From: Streptomyces sp. DI166
Lineage (GTDB): Bacteria; Actinomycetota; Actinomycetes; Streptomycetales; Streptomycetaceae
NCBI RefSeq assembly: GCF_900091315.1
Contig: NZ_FLSP01000068.1
Span: forward strand, 1-47,539
DNA length: 47,539 bases
Reading direction: 5' to 3'
Shown here: one piece after another, positions 23,646-31,887 of the stretch
How positions within the stretch are numbered: the first letter of the stretch is position 1
Layout: each line of letters starts with the position of its first letter
Translations under genes and position numbers: made by a program
Notes under the pieces: model-generated
Database searches by the model: none
What the model was told of the DNA's origin: nothing
The model's input: the letters and a program-made list of their open reading frames with translations, nothing else

Positions 23646-24803
23646 TCAGCCCTCTTCGGCGGTAGAACCGCTGGTGGAGGCCGTCTGCTGGAATAGCCAC
23701 TCGGATTTCAGTTCGGCGTAGCCGGGCTTGATCACGTCATTGATCATGGCGAGTCGTTCATCGAAAGGAATGAACGCTGATTTCATCGCATTGACGGAGA
23801 ACCACTGCATGTCGTCGAGCGTGTAACCGAATGCGTCGACAAGGTGCTCGAATTCCCGGCTCATGCTGGTGTGGGACATCAGCCGGTTGTCGGTGTTCAC
23901 CGTGGCCCGGAAGTGCAGCCGCCGCAGCAGGCCGATGGGGTGTTCGGCGTAGGAGGCGGCGGCGCCGGTCTGGAGGTTGGAGCTGGGGCACATCTCCAGG
24001 GGGATGCGCTTGTCGCGGACGTAGGAGGCGAGCCGGCCGAGGTGGACGGTGCCGTCGTCCTTGACCTCGATGTCGTCGATGATGCGCACCCCGTGGCCGA
24101 GCCGGTCGGCGCCGCACCACTGCAGGGCCTGCCAGATGGACGGCAGGCCGAACGCCTCACCGGCGTGGATGGTGAAGTGGTTGTTCTCGCGCTTGAGGTA
24201 CTCGAAGGCGTCCAGGTGCCGGGTGGGCGGGTAGCCGGCCTCGGCGCCGGCGATGTCGAAGCCGACGACGCCGAGATCGCGGTAGCGGTTGGCGAGTTCG
24301 GCGATCTCCAGGGCGCGGGCGGCGTGCCGCATGGCGGTCAGCAGGGCGCCGACGCGGATGCGGTGGCCGCTTTCCCGGGCGAGCCGTTCGCCCTCGCGGA
24401 AGCCCTCGTTGACGGCCTCGACGACCTCTTCGAGGCTGAGCCCGCCGTCGAGGTGCTGTTCGGGGGCGTAGCGGACCTCGGCGTAGACGACGCCGTCCTC
24501 GGCGAGGTCCTGGGCACACTCCCGGGCGACGCGGACCAGGGCGTCGCGGGTCTGCATCACGCCGACGGTGTGCGAGAAGGTCTCCAGGTAGCGTTCCAGC
24601 GAGCCGGAGTCGGCGGCCTCGTGGAACCAGACGCCGAGCTTGTCGGGGTCGGTCTCGGGGAGCTGGGTGTAGCCGCTGTCGCGGGCGAGTTCGACGACGG
24701 TGCCGGGGCGCAGGCCGCCGTCGAGGTGGTCGTGCAGCAGAACCTTGGGCGCCCGGCGGATCTGGTCCGGTGTCGGGGTGTTCGCGATGGTCTGGCTCGT
24801 CAT
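23646..24803 (-). CDS. add: adenosine deaminase
   Basis: 385 residues. It deaminates (deoxy)adenosine to (deoxy)inosine, feeding Pnp. The metal ligands His24 and His26 lie in LLHDHLDGGLRP. Other active-site elements are FTIHAGEAFG, DRLGHGVRI and the VNTDNRLMSHTSMSREF stretch, where the usual NTDDP is NTDNR. Otherwise the sequence and length are those of Streptomyces ADA proteins. On the minus strand TAGAGT (24815-24810) lies six nt before the ATG, giving a leaderless transcript, and the regulon palindrome sits just upstream of it. Confidence 0.93.
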   Translation of the reverse strand: MTSQTIANTPTPDQIRRAPKVLLHDHLDGGLRPGTVVELARDSGYTQLPETDPDKLGVWFHEAADSGSLERYLETFSHTVGVMQTRDALVRVARECAQDLAEDGVVYAEVRYAPEQHLDGGLSLEEVVEAVNEGFREGERLARESGHRIRVGALLTAMRHAARALEIAELANRYRDLGVVGFDIAGAEAGYPPTRHLDAFEYLKRENNHFTIHAGEAFGLPSIWQALQWCGADRLGHGVRIIDDIEVKDDGTVHLGRLASYVRDKRIPLEMCPSSNLQTGAAASYAEHPIGLLRRLHFRATVNTDNRLMSHTSMSREFEHLVDAFGYTLDDMQWFSVNAMKSAFIPFDERLAMINDVIKPGYAELKSEWLFQQTASTSGSTAEEG

Positions 24804-24819
24804 TTTCGCACTCTAACGC

Positions 24820-24831
24820 CTACGCGCGTAG
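24820..24831. promoter_or_regulatory. nucleoside-regulon palindrome at add
   Basis: A perfect CTACGCGCGTAG lies four bp upstream of the add -10 (TAGAGT, minus strand 24815-24810), within the -35/-10 spacer. The divergent hydrolase gene starts 86 bp away and might share control. Confidence 0.82.
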
Positions 24832-24916
24832 ATCGCCCGGTGGCGGTTTCCGCCGATATTGAACGGTGACCAGCCGGAGAGGTGGCGTACACCCGTGCTT
24901 CTGACACTGTTCTGTC

Positions 24917-25672
24917 ATGGCGCAACAAGCGACGCCGGTTCGTACGGCCCGGCTGGGGAGAGGGTTCGGCACGGAACCGGCGACGGTCTGTGGGGTGGTC
25001 CTGCTGCTGCCCGGAGGTGACGAGACGTCGCAGCGGCGTCCGGCCACGGTGCTGGGAACGGCGCCGGTGCGCGCGCTGGGCCGCCGGCTGGCCCGCGCGG
25101 CGAAGGCGGACGGGCTGGCCGCGCACCTCGTGCACTACCGGTGGCGGGGCTGGAACGGCTCCGAGGAGAACCAGGCGCGGGACGCGGACTGGGCGGTTCA
25201 GGAGGCGGTACGGCGCTACGGCGACGTTCCGGTCTGCCTCGCCGGGTTCGACATGGGCGGCCGTGCCGCACTCCGGGCGGGCGGCCACGAGGCGGTCAAC
25301 TCCGTGCTGGCGATAGCCCCTTGGCTGCCGGAGGAGGACCGCTCGGTCCCGCCGGAACCGGTGAAGCAGCTCGTGGGCCGCCGTGTGCTGATCGTCCACG
25401 GCACCAACGACCGCCGCACGGACCCGGAGTTGTCCTTCCGTCTGGCGGCCCGGGCCAAGAAGTCCAACCGGGACGTCTGCCGCTTCGAGGTCCACTCCGA
25501 CGGGCACGGCCTGCACCAACACCGCGACGAGGTACTGGCGTTGGCGGAGGACTTCGTGATGGGGGCGCTGTTCGGACGGCACTTCTCCCGGCCCGTGGAG
25601 GACGCCTTCGCGGCGCCGCCGCCGCTGGGGCTGCGGATGCCGCTGGCCTCCGGGTTCGGACGCAGGCGCTGA
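24917..25672 (+). CDS. alpha/beta hydrolase-fold protein with Asp at the nucleophile
   Basis: 251 residues. The order of elements is that of an alpha/beta hydrolase: VVLLLPGGDE (oxyanion turn), CLAGFDMGGRAAL (nucleophile elbow, residues 107-119), VLIVHGTNDRRTDP (acid) and SDGHGLHQH (His197). The elbow reads G-F-D-M-G, so Asp112 stands where serine is normal. That would rule out ordinary esterase chemistry and permit an aspartate-nucleophile reaction or a non-enzymatic role. It is divergent from add and convergent with the LysR gene, whose stop is only a few bases away. Confidence 0.82.
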   Translation: MAQQATPVRTARLGRGFGTEPATVCGVVLLLPGGDETSQRRPATVLGTAPVRALGRRLARAAKADGLAAHLVHYRWRGWNGSEENQARDADWAVQEAVRRYGDVPVCLAGFDMGGRAALRAGGHEAVNSVLAIAPWLPEEDRSVPPEPVKQLVGRRVLIVHGTNDRRTDPELSFRLAARAKKSNRDVCRFEVHSDGHGLHQHRDEVLALAEDFVMGALFGRHFSRPVEDAFAAPPPLGLRMPLASGFGRRR

Positions 25673-25676
25673 GCGC

Positions 25677-26630
25677 TCAGCCCGGCAGCAGGTTCCCCCG
25701 CTTCGAGAGCAGGAACTTCTTGAAGGCGGCCACCGGGGGTGTGTCCGGGTGGCCGTCGAGCCAGGCGACGCCGATCTCGCGGACCGCGCGCGGGGCGGTG
25801 ACCGTCAGTTCCACAACTCCGGGGCGGGGTACGGCGGGTGGGGGCAGCAGGGCCACGCCCAGGCCGGCCGCCACCAGGCCGCGCAGGGTTTCCGCCTCCT
25901 CGCCCTCGAAGGCGACGCGGGGCTTGAAGCCCGCCTCGCGGCACAGGGCGTCGGTGATGCGGCGCAGGCCGTAGCCCGGTTCCAGGGTGACGAAGGTTTC
26001 CTCGGCGGCCTCGGCCAGGCGGATGCGGCGGCGGCCCGAGAGACGGTGGTCGGCGGGGACGACCAGGCGCAGCTTCTGCTCGTCCAGACGGCGCGCGACC
26101 AGGTCGGGGGCGTCCGGGACCGGGGAGGTCAGGCACAGGTCCAGCTCGCCCGCGCGCAGGCCCTCCAGCATCGCCTCGCCGTAGTTCTGGACCAGGCTGA
26201 AGCGGACCCGGGGGTGGTCGGCACGGAAGGCGCTGATGAGGCCGGGGACCGTCTCCCAGCCCATGGTGTGCAGAAAGCCGAAGGCGACCTTGCCGGTGGC
26301 CGGGTCGGCGTCCGCGCGGACCTCGTCGGCGGCCCGCTCGACCTCGGCGAGGGCACGTTCGACGGAGGTGAGGAACGTGCGGCCCGCCGGGGTGAGCGAC
26401 ACCGTACGGCCGCGGCGGGCGAACAGGTCGACGCCCAGGTCCTGTTCGAGGCGGACCATGGCCCGCGAGAGGGTCGACTGGGGTACCTGCATCTCCCGCG
26501 CGGCGCGCGTGACGTGCTCGGTGCGGGCCACCCCGGCGAAGTAGGCGAGCCTCGGCGCCAGCAACATCGCCATGTCTTCTGTGTCACTGGACGGTGACAG
26601 CCGCGCCCGTGAACTCTGCTGATGCTCCAT
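25677..26630 (-). CDS. LysR-family transcriptional regulator
   Basis: 317 residues. The winged helix-turn-helix (LAYFAGVARTEHVTRAAREM, then VPQSTLSRAMVRLEQDLGVD) is near residues 28-66 and the periplasmic-binding-like effector domain fills the rest. It is divergent from the MFS gene with a 63-bp gap, the usual arrangement of a LysR protein that controls its neighbour. CATAAT lies seven nt before the ATG on the minus strand, so the transcript may be leaderless, which also explains the absence of a ribosome binding site. The ligand is unknown. Confidence 0.9.
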   Translation of the reverse strand: MEHQQSSRARLSPSSDTEDMAMLLAPRLAYFAGVARTEHVTRAAREMQVPQSTLSRAMVRLEQDLGVDLFARRGRTVSLTPAGRTFLTSVERALAEVERAADEVRADADPATGKVAFGFLHTMGWETVPGLISAFRADHPRVRFSLVQNYGEAMLEGLRAGELDLCLTSPVPDAPDLVARRLDEQKLRLVVPADHRLSGRRRIRLAEAAEETFVTLEPGYGLRRITDALCREAGFKPRVAFEGEEAETLRGLVAAGLGVALLPPPAVPRPGVVELTVTAPRAVREIGVAWLDGHPDTPPVAAFKKFLLSKRGNLLPG

Positions 26631-26693
26631 GGGAACGATTATGGCGATTCCATGCATTGGACGGATGAGCCCGGCCGTCCCTACGGTCGAAGC

Positions 26694-27977
26694 ATGACTC
26701 CCGCCAGTACCGGGGCGTCCACCACCGTGGACGCCACCACGACCGTTCCCGCCGCCTCCGCCGCCGACTCCCGCCTGACCCCGGGTGGCCCCGGCTACCG
26801 CCGGATGAGCTTCGCCCTGTTCCTGGCCGGGGTCGCGACCTTCGCGCTGCTGTACTCCACCCAGGCCCTGCTGCCGCTGATCTCCGGCGACTTCGGGGTG
26901 ACGGCGGGCGAGGCGAGCTGGACGGTGGCGGCGGCGACCGGTGGTCTGGCACTGTTCGTGCTCCCGATGAGCGCGCTGTCGGAGCGGTTCGGCCGCCGTA
27001 CGGTGATGACCGCGTCGCTCGCGGTCGCGGTCACCCTCGGCATGCTGGTCCCCTTCGCGCCGAACCTGACCGCGCTGGTCGCGCTCCGGGCGGTGCAGGG
27101 CGCGGCGCTGGCCGGACTGCCCGCGTCGGCGACGGCGTACCTGGCCGAGGAGGTCCGCCCGAAGGCGCTGGTCACCGCGATCGGTCTGTTCGTGGCGGGC
27201 AACAGCGTGGGCGGCATGAGCGGCCGGGTGATCACCGGCTGGGTCGCGCAGGAGTGGGGCTGGCGGGTCGCCGTCGGCGTGATCGGCGCGCTGGCCGTGG
27301 CGTGCGCGGTGGCCTTCCGGCTGCTGCTGCCCGCGCCGCAGCACTTCACGGCGGGCTCGCTGAAGCCGCGGGTGCTGCTCGACACGGTCCGCGACCACCT
27401 CGCCGACCCGCTGCTGCGCCGCCTGTACGCGATCGGCGCGCTGTTCATGACGGTGTTCGGCGGTGTCTACACGGTGATCGGCTACCGCCTGACCGAGGCC
27501 CCGTTCGGGCTGCCGCAGGGCATCGTGGGCTCGATCTTCCTGGTCTACCTGGTGGGCACGGTCTCCGCTTCGACGGCGGGCCGCCTGGTGGGCCGCCTCG
27601 GGCGCCGGGGCGCGCTGTACGCGGCGGGCGGTACGACGGCGGCGGGGCTGCTGCTGTCGCTGGCGCCCTCGCTGCCGCTGGTGTTGCTGGGGCTGGTGCT
27701 GATCACCGCCGGTTTCTTCGCGGGCCACGCGGTGGCGTCCTCGGCGGTCGGCAAGACCGCGACGCGGGGCCGGGCGCAGGCGGCGGCGCTGTACCAGTCG
27801 GCGTACTACATCGGCTCCAGCGCGGGCAGCACGGTGGGCGCGCTGGCGTTCCACTCGGGCGGCTGGGCCGGCACCGTGGGCGTGGGCCTGCTGGCGGTGC
27901 TGGGCGTCGTGACGATCACGGTGCTGGGTACCCGGGCGGCCCGGCTGCAGCGCCGCGCGCTGGCCACGGCCGCCTGA
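26694..27977 (+). CDS. MFS transporter (drug efflux type)
   Basis: 427 residues with about twelve hydrophobic segments beginning at MSFALFLAGVATFALLYSTQ. The MFS motif A-like loop SALSERFGRRTVMTA lies between helices 2 and 3. YST-QALLPLIS and the overall pattern resemble YnfM/Bcr-type drug or metabolite exporters. TTGGAC (26657-26662), a 19-bp spacer and TACGGT (26682-26687) lead to the ATG six nt later. It is probably controlled by the divergent LysR gene. Confidence 0.9.
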   Translation: MTPASTGASTTVDATTTVPAASAADSRLTPGGPGYRRMSFALFLAGVATFALLYSTQALLPLISGDFGVTAGEASWTVAAATGGLALFVLPMSALSERFGRRTVMTASLAVAVTLGMLVPFAPNLTALVALRAVQGAALAGLPASATAYLAEEVRPKALVTAIGLFVAGNSVGGMSGRVITGWVAQEWGWRVAVGVIGALAVACAVAFRLLLPAPQHFTAGSLKPRVLLDTVRDHLADPLLRRLYAIGALFMTVFGGVYTVIGYRLTEAPFGLPQGIVGSIFLVYLVGTVSASTAGRLVGRLGRRGALYAAGGTTAAGLLLSLAPSLPLVLLGLVLITAGFFAGHAVASSAVGKTATRGRAQAAALYQSAYYIGSSAGSTVGALAFHSGGWAGTVGVGLLAVLGVVTITVLGTRAARLQRRALATAA

Positions 27978-28112
27978 GCCACCGCTCGGCACCCGCTCCC
28001 ACCTGCGCCTTCGTCCACTCGGCACGCCATTGTCAGTGGGCTGCGGTAGCTTCCGAAGTGTCCGACGCGATGAGACGTGGGACACAGGGACGGCCACAGG
28101 GGTGGGTGGACG

Positions 28113-29117
28113 ATGAGCGACACGGCGACCACGACGGATCTCGACGCCACACTGGAGCGGCACCGGGTGGAGCTGACCGGGTACTGCTACCGCATGCTCG
28201 GCTCCTCCTTCGAGGCCGAGGACGCGGTGCAGGACACCCTGGTCCGCGCCTGGCGCAGCTACGACAAGTTCGAGGGCCGCTCCAGCGTCCGCTCCTGGCT
28301 GTACCGCATCGCCACCAATGTGTGCCTGGACATGCTGAGCGCGGGCAACAAGCGGGCCCGCCCGATGGACCTGACCGAGTCCACCCCGCTCGCCCAGGCC
28401 GCCCTCTCCCCCCGCCCCGACCACACCTGGCTGGAGCCCATGCCGGACGCCCGGGTGCTGCCGACGGTGGAGGACCCCGCGGAGGCCGCCGTGGCCAAGG
28501 AGTCCGTGCGGCTCGCCTTCATGGCCGCGCTCCAGCAGCTGCCGCCCAAGCAGCGGGCGGTGCTGATCCTGCGCGAGGTGCTGGCCTGGAAGGCGAGCGA
28601 GGTCGCCGAACTGCTGGGCACCTCGGTGGCCTCGGTGAACAGCGCCCTCCAGCGCGCCCGCGCCACGCTCTCCGAGCAGCGGCAGGCGGGCGAGGCGGCG
28701 GCCGTGTCGGACCCGCTGGACGAGGAGCAGCAGAAGCTGCTCGACCGCTATGTCGCCGCCTTCGAGGGCTACGACATGACGGCGCTGACGGCGCTGCTGC
28801 ACGAGGACGCCATCATGACGATGCCGCCGTTCGACCTGTGGCTGACCGGCCCGGCGGACATCACCGGCTTCATGACCACGCTCGGCGCCTCCTGCGCCAA
28901 TTCCCGGCTGCTGCCCGTCCAGGCCAACGGCCTGCCCGGGTTCGCCCACTACAAGCCGGACCCGGACACCGGCGGCTACACCGCGTGGGCCGTGCAGGTG
29001 CTGGAGACCTCACAAGGCCGGATCACCGGGTTCCACTGCTTCCTCGACACCAAGCGCTGGTTCCCGCTGTTCGGCCTGCCCCTCAACCTCGAAGCGGAGC
29101 CCGACCAGGCCCAGTAG
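28113..29117 (+). CDS. ECF sigma factor with SnoaL-like C-terminal domain
   Basis: 334 residues. Region 2 is YCYRMLGSSFEAEDAVQDTL through SWLYRIATNVCLDML (about 24-72). Region 4 is LQQLPPKQRAVLILREVLAW with LLGTSVASVNSALQRARATL (about 140-190). A C-terminal domain of about 120 residues of the NTF2/SnoaL type (LLDRYVAAFEGYDMTALTAL, then WLTGPADITGFM) is typical of large ECF groups that carry a built-in regulatory domain and lack a classical anti-sigma factor. Length and layout match the TIGR02960-like group. ATG 28113 has GGTGG upstream. The 3' end overlaps the opposing STAS-like gene by 108 bp. Confidence 0.9.
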   Translation: MSDTATTTDLDATLERHRVELTGYCYRMLGSSFEAEDAVQDTLVRAWRSYDKFEGRSSVRSWLYRIATNVCLDMLSAGNKRARPMDLTESTPLAQAALSPRPDHTWLEPMPDARVLPTVEDPAEAAVAKESVRLAFMAALQQLPPKQRAVLILREVLAWKASEVAELLGTSVASVNSALQRARATLSEQRQAGEAAAVSDPLDEEQQKLLDRYVAAFEGYDMTALTALLHEDAIMTMPPFDLWLTGPADITGFMTTLGASCANSRLLPVQANGLPGFAHYKPDPDTGGYTAWAVQVLETSQGRITGFHCFLDTKRWFPLFGLPLNLEAEPDQAQ

Positions 29118-29354
29118 CGCCCCCAGCGCCGGATCGGGATCACGCAGCCGTATCCGCCCGCCCGCGCGCACCGCGGCGAGCTGGAGCCGGGCCAGCAGAT
29201 CGACGGTGCCGAGGCCCGGCGGCCCGAGCCCTCCGACATCGCACACCACGACGCCGGCGGCGGACCTTTGCAGCAGCGCGCGCACGTCGTCGCACAGCCG
29301 CGTCAGGGTGTCCTGGGTGACGGGGCCGGCCGGCACGAGTACAACGGGTGTCAT
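29010..29354 (-). CDS. STAS-like protein
   Basis: About 114 residues from ATG 29354 (ATG 29396 is an alternative). It has an alternating strand-helix pattern (TPVVLVPAGPVTQDTLTRLC, AAGVVVCDVGGLGPPGLGTV, DLLARLQLAAVRAGGRIRLR) resembling the anti-sigma-factor antagonist fold. There is no obvious phosphorylatable serine after CDVGGL, where such proteins usually have D-S. The last about 36 residues are read antisense to the end of the sigma gene. It may be involved in partner switching, but it could also be a stand-alone STAS protein. Confidence 0.7.
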   Translation of the reverse strand: MTPVVLVPAGPVTQDTLTRLCDDVRALLQRSAAGVVVCDVGGLGPPGLGTVDLLARLQLAAVRAGGRIRLRDPDPALGALLGLVGLRFEVEGQAEQREPALGVEEAVEPGDPAL

Positions 29355-29453
29355 GGCGTCCACGACCGGTAGACCACGTGGGCGCACGGAACTCATCGCG
29401 GGTCCGCCGAGGATCACAGTGACCTGGGGCCGGCCTGCCCCGGCGAGAGGGGC

Positions 29454-30041
29454 TCAGCTCAGCGGGAAGATGCCGGTGTCGAGGACCAGCTTGAACGGCT
29501 CGGGCAGGTCCAGCTTCTCGCCGTACTCCACCGAGGCGAGCACGCGGTACGTTCCGTTCCGCGGTTCCCCGTAGAGCGTCGCCGTGGGGCGCCCTGACTG
29601 CCAGGGGTCCAGCAGCAGGTAGAGCGGTACTCCCGCGACGGCGTAGCCGTGGGCCTTCTTGATGCGGTCGTGGTTCGCGTTGCTCTTGGACGTGATCTCG
29701 ACGACGAGTTCGGCTTCACCCGCGGGCACGCGCGTGCCGCGCCGCAGGGCGGCCCTCGGCACCACACACAGGTCGGGGATGAACAGGCCGCCCGTCTCCG
29801 GGCAGGCGAGGCCGAGCGTCTGGTAGACGCCCCAGTCGTCCGGAATCGCTTTGTACAGGAGGCGCTGCACCAACTCAGCGGTGTCGTTGTGCTCTTCGGA
29901 CGGCGGTGGCGACACGGTGACGATCCCTTCGATGATCTCCACCTTGCTGCCCTCGGGAGCGTCCGTCTCCTCCCAGACACGGACGATCTCGTCCCAGTCC
30001 GTGCCCTGCGGGACGCCGGGCTCGGCGGCGAGTGCGCTCAT
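29454..30041 (-). CDS. Uma2-family restriction-endonuclease-like protein
   Basis: 195 residues of the Uma2 (DUF820) family. The PD-(D/E)XK-like core is visible as FIPDLCVVP and ELVVEITSKSN, with the helix DRIKKAHGYAVAGVPLYLLLD after it. Streptomyces carry many copies of unknown role. ATG 30041 has GAAGGAGA 6-7 nt upstream. It lies downstream of deoA on the same strand (95-bp gap) with no clear terminator between. Confidence 0.9.
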   Translation of the reverse strand: MSALAAEPGVPQGTDWDEIVRVWEETDAPEGSKVEIIEGIVTVSPPPSEEHNDTAELVQRLLYKAIPDDWGVYQTLGLACPETGGLFIPDLCVVPRAALRRGTRVPAGEAELVVEITSKSNANHDRIKKAHGYAVAGVPLYLLLDPWQSGRPTATLYGEPRNGTYRVLASVEYGEKLDLPEPFKLVLDTGIFPLS

Positions 30042-30136
30042 GGCGGTCTCCTTCTCGGTCGTCACCGATCCCAGCATGCCCAACGGGACCGGTGGCGGTC
30101 CACCGATCCCGTTCACCCGAAAGAGAAAACCCCTGG

Positions 30137-31420
30137 TCAGGCGATACGTTCCAGCACCACCGGCGACGCCGTGAACCCGGTGCCGGGGGCCGCGATGTCG
30201 TAGGCGTTGGCGACCGCCTGGAGGGCGTAGTCGAAGCGTTCCGGGGTGTCGGTGTGGAGGGTGAGCAGGGGCTGGCCCTCCTTGACCGTGTCGCCGGGCT
30301 TGGCGTGCAGTTCGATGCCGGCGCCGGCCTGGACCGGGTCCTCCTTGCGGGCGCGGCCGGCGCCCAGGCGCCAGGCGCCGACGCCGATGTCGTAGGCGTC
30401 GAGGCGGGTCAGGACGCCGGAGGCGGGGGCGGTGACCACGTGCTGCTCGCGGGCGACGGGCAGTTCGGCGTCCGGGTCGCCGCCCTGTGCGGCGATCATG
30501 CGGCGCCAGACGTCCATGGCGGAGCCGTCGGCGAGGGCCTTGGCCGGGTCGGCGTCGGGCAGGCCTGCCGCGTCCAGCATTTCGCGGGCGAGCGCGATGG
30601 TCAGTTCGACGACGTCCGAGGGGCCGCCGCCCGCGAGGACCTCCACCGACTCGCGGACCTCAAGGGCGTTGCCCGCGGTGAGGCCGAGGGGGGTGGACAT
30701 GTCGGTGAGCAGGGCGACCGTCTTCACGCCGTGGTCGGTGCCGAGGCCCACCATCGTCGAGGCCAGCTCGCGGGCGTCCTCGATGGTCTTCATGAAGGCG
30801 CCGGTGCCGACCTTGACGTCCAGGACCAGCGAGCCGGTGCCCTCGGCGATCTTCTTCGACATGATCGAGGAGGCGATCAGCGGGATCGCCTCGACGGTGC
30901 CGGTGACGTCGCGCAGGGCGTACAGCTTCTTGTCGGCGGGGGCGAGGCCGTCGCCCGCCGCGCAGATCACGGCGCCGGTGGTGTCCAGGACGTGCAGCAT
31001 CTCCTCGTTCGACAGCAGCGCGCGCCAGCCGGGGATGGACTCCAGCTTGTCCAGGGTGCCGCCGGTGTGGCCGAGACCGCGGCCGGAGAGCTGCGGGACG
31101 GCCGCGCCGCAGGCGGCGACCAGCGGGGCCAGCGGGAGGGTGATCTTGTCGCCGACGCCGCCGGTGGAGTGCTTGTCCGCGGTCGGGCGGGAGAGCGAGG
31201 AGAAGTCCATGCGCTCACCGCTGGCGATCATCGCGGCGGTCCAGCGGGCGATCTCCCGGCGGTTCATGCCGTTGAGCAGGATCGCCATGGCGAGCGACGA
31301 CATCTGCTCGTCGGCGACCTCGCCGCGGGTGTAGGCGTCGATCACCCAGTCGATCTGCTCGTCGCTCAGCTCTCCGCGGTCCCGCTTGGTGCGGATGACG
31401 GAGATGGCATCCATGGCCAT
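30137..31420 (-). CDS. deoA: thymidine phosphorylase
   Basis: 427 residues. It phosphorolyses thymidine (and deoxyuridine) to the base and deoxyribose-1-phosphate. The family signature SRPTADKHSTGGVGDKITLP lies at about 71-90, with GRGLGHTGGTLDKLE and the C-terminal PYNP domain also present. GGAAGGAAAG before ATG 31420 is a strong ribosome site, and a second in-frame ATG lies two codons on. It is last in the nucleoside operon, 71 nt after cdd, with a strong hairpin in the gap that may lower its expression. Confidence 0.95.
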   Translation of the reverse strand: MAMDAISVIRTKRDRGELSDEQIDWVIDAYTRGEVADEQMSSLAMAILLNGMNRREIARWTAAMIASGERMDFSSLSRPTADKHSTGGVGDKITLPLAPLVAACGAAVPQLSGRGLGHTGGTLDKLESIPGWRALLSNEEMLHVLDTTGAVICAAGDGLAPADKKLYALRDVTGTVEAIPLIASSIMSKKIAEGTGSLVLDVKVGTGAFMKTIEDARELASTMVGLGTDHGVKTVALLTDMSTPLGLTAGNALEVRESVEVLAGGGPSDVVELTIALAREMLDAAGLPDADPAKALADGSAMDVWRRMIAAQGGDPDAELPVAREQHVVTAPASGVLTRLDAYDIGVGAWRLGAGRARKEDPVQAGAGIELHAKPGDTVKEGQPLLTLHTDTPERFDYALQAVANAYDIAAPGTGFTASPVVLERIA

Positions 31421-31451
31421 GACTTTCCTTCCGACGTTCTCAAGAAAGTGC

Positions 31452-31484
31452 GCGGCCCCTCTGAAAGCGGTTCAGAGGGGCCGC
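31452..31484 (-). terminator. hairpin between cdd and deoA
   Basis: A perfect 14-bp stem (31452-31465 and 31471-31484) has a 5-nt loop. No T-run follows in the minus direction. It could be a partial terminator or a transcript-stabilising stem inside the operon. Confidence 0.8.
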
Positions 31485-31491
31485 ACGGGAG

Positions 31492-31887
31492 TTACTTGGC
31501 GAGATGGTCCGGGCCGAACGCCTGGGGCAGCATCTCCGAGAGGGGGAGGATCCCCGCCGGGGTCTCCAGCAGCAGGTCCGGGCCGCCGAACTCGTACAGC
31601 AGCTGTCGGCAGCGGCCGCACGGGACGAGGATCTCGCCCCGGCCGTCCACGCAGGTGAAGTGCGTGAGCCGGCCGCCCCCGGTGCGCTGCAGCTCGGAGA
31701 CCAGCCCGCACTCGGCGCACAGGCCCAGCCCGTAGGAGGCGTTCTCCACGTTGCAGCCGGAGACGGTGCGGCCGTCGTCGACCAGGGCGGCCACCCCGAC
31801 CGGATAGCCCGAGTAGGGGGCGTAGGCGTGGCGCATGGCCTCCCGCGCCACCTCCCGCAGGGCCGTCCAGTCGACCGGCTGGGTCAC
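31492..31887 (-). CDS. cdd: cytidine deaminase
   Basis: 131 residues, the small tetrameric type. Zinc ligands and general acid are Cys57-Ala-Glu59 and the PCGRC pair (Cys90, Cys93), with FPVG-like YPVGVAALV and CNVENASYG for nucleoside binding. It converts (deoxy)cytidine to (deoxy)uridine. The ATG overlaps the upstream permease stop by 4 nt, so translation is coupled. Confidence 0.95.
   Translation of the reverse strand: MTQPVDWTALREVAREAMRHAYAPYSGYPVGVAALVDDGRTVSGCNVENASYGLGLCAECGLVSELQRTGGGRLTHFTCVDGRGEILVPCGRCRQLLYEFGGPDLLLETPAGILPLSEMLPQAFGPDHLAK

Noticed and set aside
25677..28949. Minus-strand open frame of 1090 codons that includes LysR
   Set aside because: Only the last 317 codons are LysR. 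The upstream part is arginine/glutamine-rich antisense to the MFS and sigma genes, a GC-bias shadow.
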